Counted from the stretch's first letter, positions 1-12,594 are shown. The stretch is 64,000 nt of DNA from Pectobacterium punjabense (GCF_012427845.1 NZ_CP038498.1:434001-498000), one strand, 5' to 3'. Made by a program: numbers and translations. Notes: a model not told the origin generated them from the sequence alone.

Positions 1-1229
1 CGCCAATAGCGGTGTTCGGGTTCCCCGGTGCGACGGTTGTGTCGGCTCATCGTTACGCGTTCACCGTCCCAACAGAGAACAATCTGCGAGGCAAGGTTGC
101 ACTGGAATTCCCCCTGAACGGTGACGAGCACTTCCGCGCGACTAATGGGGAGCGGTGATGCATAGTTTGCGACACCCTGCCAACGGTAATGCTGCTTGCG
201 CAACTGTTGCAGTTCGCGAGCAGGACGCTGGTAAACGCGGTTGCCATGCAGTGTGAGTTCACGCGGGCAGGTCATGGTATGAATCCAACCGTATTCGATC
301 GTCGGTTCAAAAAACTCATTATCGTCAGGAATCGACATCCAGCCGAATAGCAAGCGTCGCCCATCTTCACTCAGCGTGGTTTGTGGCGCGTAAAATTCGA
401 AACCGAGATCCAGTTCGTGGAATTCCTGATGTGGGTAAGCACCGCTTGTGTAGTCGAGCGAGCCAATAAAATAGCCAGCCTGGAAGGTATTCAGGTAGCG
501 TTCTTCCTCGGCAGGAACACCCTGTGGGCAGCAAACCAGTACATCTTTGCCATCCAGCGGGAAGAGGTCTGGACACTCCCACATATAGCCAAAATCACCA
601 AGTCCACCTAAACGGGAACCGGCGATCTCGCCGATCTTGTCCCATGCCAGCAGGTCGGTAGAACGATAGAGCAGGACTTTTCCCTGAAGATCGAGATCCT
701 GCGCACCGAGCACCATGTACCAATGAGCGTCATGACGCCACACTTTAGGATCGCGAACGTGGCCCGTATAGCCGTCAGGAAGCGTCAGCACGGCTCCCAA
801 CTTGTCATATTCACCGTGAGGATTCTCACGGGCGATGCATTGAAACGCGGTGCGTGAGCCATCGTCGTATTTCACGTTACCCGTATACATCAGCATGATG
901 GCCCCTTGATCCACCACGGCAGAACCGGAGTAGCAGCCGTGGCTTTCATAGCTTTCGCTCGGCACCAGTGCGACGGGCTCATGCTTCCAGTTCACCAGAT
1001 CGGTGGAGCTCCAGTGCCCCCAGAATTTCGCTCCGTGGGCACAAGACAAAGGGTTCCACTGATAAAACAGATGGTAACGCCCCTTGTGATGAATAAATCC
1101 GTTCGGATCGTTGAGTAGGCCTACGCACGGGGATAGATGCCATTCCGGGCGATACGGGTCTTCCTGTTTCCGTGAGTGACCTGACATCAGGGCGTGCGCC
1201 ATGCGCTTTAATAAGTGGACTTCCTTCAT
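1..1229 (-). CDS. scrB: Sucrose-6-phosphate hydrolase, 3' end beyond the window
   Basis: Glycoside hydrolase family 32 enzyme that splits the sucrose 6-phosphate delivered by the PTS into glucose 6-phosphate and fructose, in the cytoplasm. The minus strand reads continuously from ATG at 1229 to the window edge. It contains the GH32 nucleophile region (LLNDPNGF near residue 40), the RDP motif (HVRDPKVW) and the acid/base motif WECPDLFPLDG. The start overlaps the scrA stop by one base (TAATG), so the two are translationally coupled as the last two genes of scrKYAB. Only about 409 codons are present and the C-terminus is cut by the window edge, not by mutation. Identity is nearly certain; a repressor gene scrR would be expected further left but cannot be seen. 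Confidence 0.95.
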   Translation of the reverse strand, partial: MKEVHLLKRMAHALMSGHSRKQEDPYRPEWHLSPCVGLLNDPNGFIHHKGRYHLFYQWNPLSCAHGAKFWGHWSSTDLVNWKHEPVALVPSESYESHGCYSGSAVVDQGAIMLMYTGNVKYDDGSRTAFQCIARENPHGEYDKLGAVLTLPDGYTGHVRDPKVWRHDAHWYMVLGAQDLDLQGKVLLYRSTDLLAWDKIGEIAGSRLGGLGDFGYMWECPDLFPLDGKDVLVCCPQGVPAEEERYLNTFQAGYFIGSLDYTSGAYPHQEFHELDLGFEFYAPQTTLSEDGRRLLFGWMSIPDDNEFFEPTIEYGWIHTMTCPRELTLHGNRVYQRPARELQQLRKQHYRWQGVANYASPLPISRAEVLVTVQGEFQCNLASQIVLCWDGERVTMSRHNRRTGEPEHRYW

Positions 1230-2599
1230 TATTCGCTATCCGTTTTATATTTCAGCAATAAGGACAGGGTAAAGGCGGCACCGAACGCAATGAACATCCC
1301 AATCAGGTAGTTAAGCATCGATCCTCCTTGCACAATGGCCAGCCCCGGAAAACCGGTCAGCCCGACGGCCGTCATATTGACGTGATTGAAGACCACCCAC
1401 GCGCCACCGAGCGCACCGCCAGCCAGTGCGGCCAGGAACGGTTTAATGAAGCGCAGGTTGATACCAAATATCGCGGCTTCCGTGATGCCCAGCAGACAAG
1501 ACAGCCCTGCGGGAACGGCAATGGCTCGGGTTTTGGCATCACGCGTTTTGAAATAGACCGCCAGACACGCGCCACCCTGCGCTACGTTCGCCATCGCCCA
1601 AATCGGCAGCAGGAAGTTGACGCCGATACTAGGGTTACCCAGTAGCCCAGCTTCAATGGCATGGAAACTGTGATGAACGCCAGTGATGACGATGGCGGAA
1701 TAGAGGCCACCGAACAGCAAACCGGCCAGCCAGCCAGCGTGAGCAATCAACGTGCTGAGTAAGAAAGAGATGCCGTCGCCCAATGCGCGCCCAGCCGGAC
1801 CAATGATCAACATGGCGACGAAGCCGGAAATGATGACCGTCAGGAAAGGCGTGACGATGATATCCAGCGCATCGGGTACGATTTTACGCAGGCGCTTTTC
1901 CACGATGCTCATGAACCAGACGGCCAGCAGTACCGGGAACACGGTGCCCTGATAGCCAATCATGGCGATGTCCATGCCGAAGAAATGCATGGTCTGGAAG
2001 CCCCCTGCGACGCCCCAGGCATTGGTCAGCGCCGGATGTGTCAGGATACCGCCCAGCGTTGCGCCCAGATAGGGGTTGCCGCCGAATTCCCTTGCGGCGG
2101 TAAAACCGATCAAAACAGGCAAGATAATAAAGGCTGCGGAACTGAACATATCCAGCATCACGAAGATCGCACTGCTGGCATCGACCCAGCCGTAGGTCTT
2201 GATCATGCCGAGCAGACCCATCAACAGGCCGGAAGCGATAATTGCCGGCATGATAGGGACGAAAATATTCGATAGCAGACGCGCCAGTCTTTGCAGCGGG
2301 TTAAGCTTTTTCGCGGCGATCGAGGCGGCTTCGGATTTACTTGATTCACTGATGCCAGCGGCTTTAATGAATTCAGCGTAGACCTTATTCACCAGACCGG
2401 TACCGAAAATAATTTGCATTTGTCCGGCGTTCTGAAAGCACCCTTTAACGCCATCAACGTTCTCGATCGCTTTTTTGTCTGCCAGACCGTCGTCGTTCAG
2501 CACTAAACGCAGGCGAGTGGCGCAGTGGGCAGCACTGGCGATATTCTCTTTTCCGCCAAGTAAGGGGATGAGCGCGGAGGCAGTTGCGTTGATATCCAT
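1229..2599 (-). CDS. scrA: PTS sucrose-specific EIIBC component
   Basis: Inner-membrane permease of the phosphotransferase system that imports sucrose and phosphorylates it to sucrose 6-phosphate. It is 456 residues, the usual length for ScrA. The N-terminal IIB domain (about residues 1-90) contains the phosphocysteine in AAHCATRLRLVL. The rest is a IIC domain with about ten membrane segments and the GVHHSFHAIE signature near residue 300. There is no IIA domain, so it must borrow the IIA-Glc (Crr) protein encoded elsewhere, as is known for enterobacterial ScrA. It sits 70 bp downstream of scrY and overlaps scrB by one base. Confidence 0.96.
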   Translation of the reverse strand: MDINATASALIPLLGGKENIASAAHCATRLRLVLNDDGLADKKAIENVDGVKGCFQNAGQMQIIFGTGLVNKVYAEFIKAAGISESSKSEAASIAAKKLNPLQRLARLLSNIFVPIMPAIIASGLLMGLLGMIKTYGWVDASSAIFVMLDMFSSAAFIILPVLIGFTAAREFGGNPYLGATLGGILTHPALTNAWGVAGGFQTMHFFGMDIAMIGYQGTVFPVLLAVWFMSIVEKRLRKIVPDALDIIVTPFLTVIISGFVAMLIIGPAGRALGDGISFLLSTLIAHAGWLAGLLFGGLYSAIVITGVHHSFHAIEAGLLGNPSIGVNFLLPIWAMANVAQGGACLAVYFKTRDAKTRAIAVPAGLSCLLGITEAAIFGINLRFIKPFLAALAGGALGGAWVVFNHVNMTAVGLTGFPGLAIVQGGSMLNYLIGMFIAFGAAFTLSLLLKYKTDSE

Positions 2600-2669
2600 G
2601 TTATTCCTCTGTGTATACCGTTTCTTTGGCGTCGATTAGCGTGTCATTGACGCCAAGGCTAGCCAATCA

Positions 2670-4284
<1,615 letters not shown>

Positions 4285-4392
4285 GAGAAAAATAAAAGCC
4301 GGAAGGTGGGTTAGCAAGAAATTTCATTCGCCCGATTCTGTAACTGTGATCCTGACTACAAAACCGGGCGTTAACCGTATGAAGCGAAGGGG

Positions 4393-5328
4393 TTAGGACT
4401 TGGTTACGGGGAGGGTGTGCAATTGCTGCGCGTAAGGGAGTGCTGTCATTGCGCCTTTTGCCGTGGTAGCCAGCGCACCGCACCGCTGCGCCTGCTCGAT
4501 AATTGGGTCCCAGCTAAGTGGCTGTGACAGGTCGTCATATTGCGCCAGGCCATGCAGTAAACCGGCGACGAAGGCATCCCCTGCTCCCGTAGTATCGACA
4601 GGGGTCACCATTGGTGCGGCAAAGTGCTGTAGCTGGTGGCGATCGTGCAGCCAGACGCCTTCGCTGCCCAGCGTCACCAGCAGCAATCGAGTAGGGTAGC
4701 GCTGCATGAACTGTTGAATCCCTTCTTCAACATCCGCTGTTGGACAGAGAAAGGTCAGCTCCTCGCGCGACAGTTTTACCACATCGGCCAGCATCAGCGC
4801 CTGTGTCAGGCAATCGCGCAGTTCCTGCTCGCTGTGCCAGAGGTCGTCACGGATATTAGGGTCGAAACTGACCCGCCCCAGCGAGGCTTTAACCTTGCGC
4901 ATCGCCTCAAATGCGGTACTGCGCGACGGTTCTTGCGACAGCGCGATGGAGCAGAGGTGCAGCCACTCTCTGCGGTTAAATATTGGTAGATCTTCCGGCT
5001 GTAAAAACAGGTCGGCACTGGGACGCACCATAAACGTGAAAGTGCGTTCCCCCGTCTCATCAAGGCTCACGACCACGGTTGATGTCCGGTGATGCCTGTC
5101 GTGCGCCATATAGTGGGTATCGACGTTTTCCTGCTCCAGCACCGTTTTGAGAAAATGCCCAAAAACATCGTCACCGACGCGACCGACAAAGGCGCTGTTT
5201 CCCCCCAGTCTGGCAATGCCGACAGCGACATTGGCTGGCGCACCGCCGGGGCATTTCAGATAGCGTTCCGTATCTTCCGGGATGAGATCGACAACCGCGT
5301 CGCCCATGACCCAAATTCTGTTTGCCAT
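4393..5328 (-). CDS. scrK: Fructokinase
   Basis: PfkB/ribokinase-family kinase that phosphorylates the fructose released by ScrB to fructose 6-phosphate. It is 311 residues, of normal length. The N-terminal PfkB signature is seen in GGAPANVAVGIARLGG and the C-terminal ATP-binding/catalytic motif in DTTGAGDAFVAGLLHG, whose Asp is the catalytic base. ATG at 5328 gives MANRIWVMGDAVVDLIPED, the usual N-terminus. It is the first gene of the scrKYAB operon, preceded by an operator-like site, with a 187-bp gap to scrY that holds a second one. Confidence 0.96.
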   Translation of the reverse strand: MANRIWVMGDAVVDLIPEDTERYLKCPGGAPANVAVGIARLGGNSAFVGRVGDDVFGHFLKTVLEQENVDTHYMAHDRHHRTSTVVVSLDETGERTFTFMVRPSADLFLQPEDLPIFNRREWLHLCSIALSQEPSRSTAFEAMRKVKASLGRVSFDPNIRDDLWHSEQELRDCLTQALMLADVVKLSREELTFLCPTADVEEGIQQFMQRYPTRLLLVTLGSEGVWLHDRHQLQHFAAPMVTPVDTTGAGDAFVAGLLHGLAQYDDLSQPLSWDPIIEQAQRCGALATTAKGAMTALPYAQQLHTLPVTKS

Positions 5329-5360
5329 AACGTGACTCTTATCAATGATAATTAGACTGT

Positions 5361-5396
5361 TTGCTAAAATAGAAGAATCGGTTTAGCTAAGCAATA
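5361..5396 (-). promoter_or_regulatory. Operator-like site upstream of scrK
   Basis: The half-site CGGTTTAGC at 5379-5387 is the same as the one upstream of scrY, and a second GCTAAA motif at 5363-5368 lies 10 bp away in inverted orientation. Such paired GCTAAA/TTTAGC arms are what a LacI-type repressor would use. Together with the site at 4258-4284 this suggests co-regulation of scrK and scrYAB by ScrR; FruR (Cra) could also recognise this type of sequence. Confidence 0.5.
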
Positions 5397-5534
5397 CTCT
5401 TCACCGCAGAGACACATCCACATCAATAAAACGCACATTTCCACATCGCGTTGGCGAAAATTTATGCGATAGTCATCACGTTGCCACGGTCATCGGACTA
5501 AATAAACGGGCCTGTTATCCGATATCTATGGGGC

Positions 5535-6338
5535 GTGGCTGAATTAAGCCGCAAAAAGGACGAATGGAGAAGGATATGTATTACCCCACCTCTTTCTGGG
5601 TTTATCCCGGTGCGTAATTACAACCTGCTTTGGGGAATATGGGCGATATGGGCGTTATTGGTTGCCGTTTGGCTTATTGATATCTATAGCGAATTTCCCC
5701 TTCGCTATTACGGTCAGGGCGTGGTTGCGCTACTGGCCGCGAGTGCCGCTATCGCATTTTTTTATACTGTTAAAAGGAATAACACGATGTTTTCATTTGA
5801 TAAAAACAAAAAAGACGTAAAAGAACCGCAAGGGCACAGTGAAGTAAACAGCTCTCCCGCTATTAGCCCATCGAACGAGTTGATTAATTCAGTGAATCCT
5901 GTGCGCGTGAAAAAGGACACCTTTATTTCTCAGGGCGCGCGTATGACGGGCGCTTTATCTGTTGATGGCAACATTACCGTGGAAGGTCAGGTAGAGGGTG
6001 ATGTGCAGTGTGATAACACGGTGAAAGTGGAGCACACGGGTCAGGTAAACGGTGAAATAAAATCGCAGCAGATCGTCATCAACGGCCGCGTTGAAGGACG
6101 TGTGGCTGCCAGCGTTGTGGCTATTTTGGCGCAGGGAAAAGTGTTCGGTGATATTTTCACTGATGAACTCTCTATCGAAAAAGGCGGCATCTTCACGGGT
6201 CAATCCCATCCGCTAACCCCGCCAACGCAGAGTCAGGAAAAACTGACCTATGTGGAAAAGAAAAAAGAGAAAACCAGCAAAACGCCCGCAGAACAAGAAA
6301 ATGTCGTGGCGCTAGCGAGTAATGCGCCCACGGCGTGA
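5535..6338 (+). CDS. Bactofilin family protein with N-terminal membrane segments
   Basis: Bactofilins polymerise without nucleotide into membrane-associated filaments that act as scaffolds. Here a bactofilin beta-helix domain (about residues 120-205) shows the short hydrophobic-glycine repeats typical of the family, for example GALSVDGNITVEGQVEGDV. In the longest form (GTG at 5535, 267 residues) two hydrophobic segments (about 31-50 and 62-78) precede the domain. An internal ATG at 5787 has a good ribosome-binding site (AAGGAAT) and would give a soluble 183-residue protein without them; both forms may be made, or two genes may be fused here. The tail is Lys/Glu-rich. It ends 36 bp before cas3 on the same strand, but no functional link to CRISPR is known. 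Confidence 0.8.
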   Translation: MAELSRKKDEWRRICITPPLSGFIPVRNYNLLWGIWAIWALLVAVWLIDIYSEFPLRYYGQGVVALLAASAAIAFFYTVKRNNTMFSFDKNKKDVKEPQGHSEVNSSPAISPSNELINSVNPVRVKKDTFISQGARMTGALSVDGNITVEGQVEGDVQCDNTVKVEHTGQVNGEIKSQQIVINGRVEGRVAASVVAILAQGKVFGDIFTDELSIEKGGIFTGQSHPLTPPTQSQEKLTYVEKKKEKTSKTPAEQENVVALASNAPTA

Positions 6339-6374
6339 TATTGTCGGGAAAGGTCACTTTGACAGGTAAAGTCT

Positions 6375-9095
6375 ATGGACAAGGAAGACATCATCGGCCG
6401 GCGCTACTTCCAGTATTGGGGAAAAGCAAAAAAATCGGCAGATGCGCTGGAGGGGGATGATTATCACCTGCTGCCTTATCACGGTTTGGATGTGGCAGCC
6501 TGCGGTTATTTCTTATTAAAGGGAAACTATTTTCAGGCTAACCATGTGCTGCGTGAACTGGCATCTGGCGATGATGATGTCGCCGCATGGTTTGCGTATT
6601 TTCTGGCCTGGCACGATATCGGAAAATTTGCCCGTGGTTTTCAGGGCAAATATGCCAACCCTGATTCCCCGTTAGTCCAGCATTCGGGGCAGTCCGGGAG
6701 AGACAGGCATGACGATCTGGGCTTCTGGCTATGGACGATGCGTGATGACATTCCCAATTTATTTCCTTTAGGGACGAAAAAGCCCACTTCGGTGGTGAAA
6801 AATACGCTGGAGATTTGGCTGAACATTGTTACCGGGCACCACGGCAAACCGGCGGCGGAATGCAAAGGCAGTCTGGCTTTTCATCGTGATGACTATCTGG
6901 CGGTAGAACATTACCTGCATGATCTGGAAACGTGTTTTCCCGACGCGTCTACGTTCCCTGCCTGCTTCGCTGATAAAGGCTGGCGAAACCGGCTGAAGCA
7001 GCAAAGCTGGGGATTGGCTGGTTTGACCGTACTGGCAGACTGGCTGGGTTCGCGCCAGCAGGATTTCCACTATTGCAGCACACCGATGCCGCTCGAAACC
7101 TACTGGCGTGAGCATGCGCTACCGATAGCGGAAAAGGTCGTCTCGCGCCTGCCGCGTACGCCGTCTCCCGCGCTTTTCCATTCTATCCAACGACTCTTTC
7201 CGTTTATCCAGCAGCCAACGCCGCTACAACAGAACGCGCTAGAGGCTGATATTTCCGCTGACGGGCCGCAGCTTTTCATTCTGGAAGATGTGACTGGCGC
7301 GGGGAAAACGGAAGCGGCGATGATCCTGGCGAGCCGACTGATGGCGCAGCAAAAAGCGAGCGGGATCTATGTCGGTCTGCCGACGATGGCGACAGCCAAT
7401 GCCATGTACAAACGGCTGGCGCAAGCCTATCGCGCATTATATTCACCAGAACATAACCCTTCGCTGATGTTGGCGCACGGTGCGCGACATATGTCGTCCG
7501 CCTTTATGCAATCGCTATGGGAAGGCGACAGTCAGGGGCAGGCACAGTACGACAAGGAAGAAAACGCGGCCAGCAAAGACTGCAACATTTGGTTTGCGGA
7601 CTCGCGCAAGAAAGCGCTGCTGGCCGATATTGGCGTGGGTACGCTCGATCAGGCGCTGATGGCGGTGATGCCGTTTCGCCACCAGTCGCTACGGGTGCTG
7701 GGGCTACAGAATAAACTGCTGATTCTGGATGAAGTGCATGCGTATGACGCTTACATGAGTAAGCTGATTGAGCTGTTGATTGGCTTCCATGCACAGCAGG
7801 GCGGTAGTGTCATCATCTTAACGGCGACGTTGCCGCTTAACCTGCGAGAGAAGCTGACGCGGGCGTTTGCGCAGGGCATAGCCTGTGAGGCTGCGCAGCC
7901 CGATCCCAATGCAACGTATCCGTGGCTGACGCAGTTAACACGCGAAGGATTGCAGGAAACGACGCTGGAAACGCGGGCGGAAGTGCGACGCGAGGTCAAG
8001 ATTGGCTGGCTGACTGAGCGGTTAGAGGGCATCGAACGCGTAAAAGTTGCCGTCGCGGCAGGGCAATCGATCTGTTGGATTAGAAACACGGTGGATGATG
8101 CCATCGCGGTTTATCGCCAGCTCATTGATGCGGGTGTCGCAGAGCACAATATGCTGCTATTCCATAGCCGTTTTGCCTTTTGCGATCGTATGGCGATTGA
8201 AGAACGGGCTCTGGCGTGGTTTGGCAAAGACAGTACGCCGGATGAGCGTGCTGGTAAGGTGCTGATTGCCACGCAGGTTGTCGAGCAGTCGCTGGATATT
8301 GATGTCGATAACATGATTAGCGACCTTGCGCCCATCGATCTGCTGATTCAACGCGCAGGGCGGCTACAGCGACATATTCGGTTTCTCGACGGGCGTCGTA
8401 AAACTGAGGCGGACGCTGCACCACTAACGGATGAGCGCCCAGCAGCGGTGCTGCATATCATGGCTCCGGTCTGGCAGCCGGAAGCGGAGGCTGACTGGTT
8501 GGGAGACGGATTGCGTAACAGCGGTTACGTTTACCCCGATCATGCTGCGCTGTGGCGCACGCAGGCGATATTACGCGAGTGTGGTGCGATCAACATGCCG
8601 GAAGCGGCGCGTCTGCTGATTAACAGCGTGTATGAAGAACAGATCGTGGTGCCTCTGGCATTGGAGGCAATAGCCAATAAGGTACTGGGTGAGCGATACG
8701 GCCAGCGTTCAGTGGCGAGTCAGTCCTCGCTAGCGCTTGTCCACGGTTATTGTGCCCAATCCAGCGAAGCAGGCTGGAGCGATGCAGTGGACATTTCCAC
8801 CCGTCTGGGAGAGGAAACGCTGGATCTGTATCTGGCGTGGAAGTCAGAAAACGATGGTGAGCTACCGCAGCCTTATGCCACATCGGACACTTTCGCCTGG
8901 GAACAGAGCCGCGTGCAGGTACGAGTTAGCTGGTGGCAGAAACGTAAAACCGGATTACCGATACTGGAAGGTGAGGCACTGGAGCGGTTTCGGCAGCAAT
9001 TACACCGCCCACAGGCGGAAGTGTTGCTGTTGAACCGAGGGGAAAACCACGCATTTTATAGCGAACGGGTGGGGTTGATGCTATTGGGCTCGTGA
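6375..9095 (+). CDS. cas3: Type I-E CRISPR helicase-nuclease Cas3
   Basis: Degrades DNA marked by Cascade R-loops: an HD nuclease fused to a superfamily 2 helicase. The 906 residues are the usual length. The HD domain shows His36 (YHGLDVAACG), the HD pair His80-Asp81 (AWHDIGK) and HHGK near residue 157. Helicase motifs follow: Walker A TGAGKTEAA (about 307), DEVH at 452-455, TATLP, and motif VI QRAGRLQRH (about 658). ATG at 6375 follows a weak AGGTAAAG ribosome-binding site. It is separated from cse1 by an inverted toxin-antitoxin pair and a mini-array, unlike E. coli where cas3 and cse1 are neighbours with only a regulatory gap between them. No disabling change is visible. Confidence 0.97.
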   Translation: MDKEDIIGRRYFQYWGKAKKSADALEGDDYHLLPYHGLDVAACGYFLLKGNYFQANHVLRELASGDDDVAAWFAYFLAWHDIGKFARGFQGKYANPDSPLVQHSGQSGRDRHDDLGFWLWTMRDDIPNLFPLGTKKPTSVVKNTLEIWLNIVTGHHGKPAAECKGSLAFHRDDYLAVEHYLHDLETCFPDASTFPACFADKGWRNRLKQQSWGLAGLTVLADWLGSRQQDFHYCSTPMPLETYWREHALPIAEKVVSRLPRTPSPALFHSIQRLFPFIQQPTPLQQNALEADISADGPQLFILEDVTGAGKTEAAMILASRLMAQQKASGIYVGLPTMATANAMYKRLAQAYRALYSPEHNPSLMLAHGARHMSSAFMQSLWEGDSQGQAQYDKEENAASKDCNIWFADSRKKALLADIGVGTLDQALMAVMPFRHQSLRVLGLQNKLLILDEVHAYDAYMSKLIELLIGFHAQQGGSVIILTATLPLNLREKLTRAFAQGIACEAAQPDPNATYPWLTQLTREGLQETTLETRAEVRREVKIGWLTERLEGIERVKVAVAAGQSICWIRNTVDDAIAVYRQLIDAGVAEHNMLLFHSRFAFCDRMAIEERALAWFGKDSTPDERAGKVLIATQVVEQSLDIDVDNMISDLAPIDLLIQRAGRLQRHIRFLDGRRKTEADAAPLTDERPAAVLHIMAPVWQPEAEADWLGDGLRNSGYVYPDHAALWRTQAILRECGAINMPEAARLLINSVYEEQIVVPLALEAIANKVLGERYGQRSVASQSSLALVHGYCAQSSEAGWSDAVDISTRLGEETLDLYLAWKSENDGELPQPYATSDTFAWEQSRVQVRVSWWQKRKTGLPILEGEALERFRQQLHRPQAEVLLLNRGENHAFYSERVGLMLLGS

Positions 9096-9100
9096 TGTAT

Positions 9101-9466
9101 TTATTGCGGATCAATAAGGTTGATTAACTTAATAATCACATCCTGTATGAGGACATCCTCCGCGACGGTTTCAAATGTTGCTCCACGTGCAATAAGATCT
9201 ATCGCCTGAGCCTGATGGCATAGCACCACACCCCGTAAATCCCCGCGTTCTGTATCCACTGGCGTGACTACGACGGTGACGCCCGAAGAACGTGCTGCTT
9301 CTGCTTTGGTTGAAATAGGGCAGCAAATGGCGACGCCTAGTGCTGCATTCAATGCACCTTCGGTGACGACAATCCCATAGTGATCGCCTTGCAACTCGCG
9401 ACCGAAAACGGGGTCAGGGCTAAAATGCCAAATGTCACCTTTTTGCGGAATACGTGTTGCTGACAT
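9101..9466 (-). CDS. PemK/MazF-type endoribonuclease toxin
   Basis: Growth-inhibiting toxin of a type II pair; the family cuts mRNA at short sequences. The 121 residues have the PemK/MazF (ChpB-like) pattern: PQKGDIWHFSPDPVFGREL at the N-terminus, HYGIVVTEG, then GVAICCPIST and a GVVLCHQAQAID segment that matches the RSxQ-type strand, ending in a helix. I choose ATG at 9466, which overlaps the antitoxin stop by one base (TAATG); a TTG two codons upstream is also open. It lies antisense to the cas operon, between cas3 (stop 6 bp away) and the cse1 promoter region. Such antisense insertion in a cas operon suggests an addiction or control role, which is inference. Confidence 0.87.
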   Translation of the reverse strand: MSATRIPQKGDIWHFSPDPVFGRELQGDHYGIVVTEGALNAALGVAICCPISTKAEAARSSGVTVVVTPVDTERGDLRGVVLCHQAQAIDLIARGATFETVAEDVLIQDVIIKLINLIDPQ

Positions 9467-9741
9467 TACCAATATTCCTTGCCTGTTGGTACGGCATCGG
9501 TGAAGACTTTCACGTCTTCATTGAGTGCTGCAATCTCTTCACTATCGATTTGAGTGAGTAGCTCTGCAACGCTGAATTTACCACGTGGTTTTCTTTTGGT
9601 CGGTTGTAAACTGATCCCTTCACCACTGCGTTCTACCGCGATTTCTGTCCCTATATCCCACCCCAGTTCTTTACCGTAGTCTCGGGGGATAGTGACGATC
9701 AATGCTCCACCTTGCTGACGAATCTTTACTATTTGCATCAT
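9466..9741 (-). CDS. AbrB/MazE-type antitoxin
   Basis: Cognate antitoxin of the adjacent PemK-like toxin and probably autoregulator of the pair. The first 45 residues form a swapped-hairpin AbrB/SpoVT DNA-binding domain (KIRQQGGALIVTIPRDYGKE, then LGWDIGTEIAVE). The C-terminal half is the acidic tail (SEEIAALNEDVKVFTDAV) that normally wraps around the toxin. Two ATGs in tandem (9741 and 9738) can start it; an AAGAGAA ribosome-binding site lies a few bases upstream. It is the first gene of the toxin operon and is preceded by a predicted promoter and a CRISPR mini-array on the same strand. Confidence 0.87.
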   Translation of the reverse strand: MMQIVKIRQQGGALIVTIPRDYGKELGWDIGTEIAVERSGEGISLQPTKRKPRGKFSVAELLTQIDSEEIAALNEDVKVFTDAVPTGKEYW

Positions 9742-9772
9742 ATCATTCTCTTTCAGTGCTACTTTGTGGAAC

Positions 9773-9800
9773 AGGGTAACACGCTGTGATTGCCTGTCAA
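9773..9800 (-). promoter_or_regulatory. Predicted promoter of the antitoxin-toxin operon
   Basis: On the minus strand a perfect TTGACA (9795-9800) is followed after 16 bp by TACCCT (9773-9778), preceded by TG at one base distance (extended -10). Transcription would start about 25 bp upstream of the antitoxin ATG. The sequence around it should hold the antitoxin operator. Confidence 0.55.
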
Positions 9801-9872
9801 TTAATCAACAAGCATGTTTATTGAGCGATGAAATGCGTTTTTTGGTGGCCTGACTCGCTATTTTTCTTCTCG

Positions 9873-9951
9873 CGGTTTGTCCCCGCTGGCGCGGGGAAGT
9901 ATGACTCAATAGTCCGATTACTCGGTTCATCCCCGCTGGCGCGGGGAACAC
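9873..9951 (-). CRISPR. CRISPR mini-array: two degenerate repeats with a 21-nt pseudo-spacer
   Basis: Two copies of the local 29-bp repeat lie at 9873-9901 and 9923-9951, in reverse orientation to the main arrays. Read on the minus strand, both keep the Cas6e stem-loop core (TTCCCCGCGCCAGCGGGGA). The upstream repeat differs at one base of the 5' handle (ATGAACCG for ATAAACCG). The downstream repeat starts TAC instead of GTG and ends ACAAACCG. The spacer is 21 nt (9902-9922), not the 32-33 nt of all other spacers. Processing by Cas6e would still give a short crRNA. No terminator follows on the minus strand, so a transcript could run into the antitoxin gene. The spacer matches a PAM-flanked site at 9985-10005. 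Confidence 0.85.
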
Positions 9952-9962
9952 GGAAGAAGTTT

Positions 9963-9992
9963 AACATAGTTTAGATAAATAATTTGATTCAA
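9963..9992 (-). promoter_or_regulatory. Predicted promoter of the mini-array
   Basis: Minus strand: TTGAAT (9987-9992), 18-bp spacer, TATGTT (9963-9968). The predicted start, around 9956, lies a few bases before the first degenerate repeat, as expected for a dedicated short crRNA-like transcript. The -35 box is inside the pseudo-spacer target. The hexamers are only moderately close to consensus. Confidence 0.45.
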
Positions 9993-10005
9993 TAGTACGT
10001 TTACT
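9985..10005 (-). promoter_or_regulatory. Candidate Cascade target of the mini-array spacer, with AAG PAM
   Basis: Read on the minus strand, these 21 bases match the 9902-9922 pseudo-spacer at 18 positions. Mismatches are at spacer positions 6, 9 and 18 counted from the PAM side. The three bases directly 5' on the same strand (10008-10006) are AAG, the canonical type I-E PAM. Seed positions 1-5, 7 and 8 match fully. Positions 6 and 18 are ones that Cascade flips out and does not read. Matching stops where the spacer ends. Confidence 0.7.
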
Positions 10006-10008
10006 CTT

Positions 10009-12591
<2,583 letters not shown>

Positions 12592-12594
12592 CTG

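Noticed and set aside
6318..6335. AGTAATGCG near the end of the bactofilin gene as a second target of the mini-array spacer before cas3
   Set aside because: Matching ends after six bases and the flanking bases GCG are not an I-E PAM.
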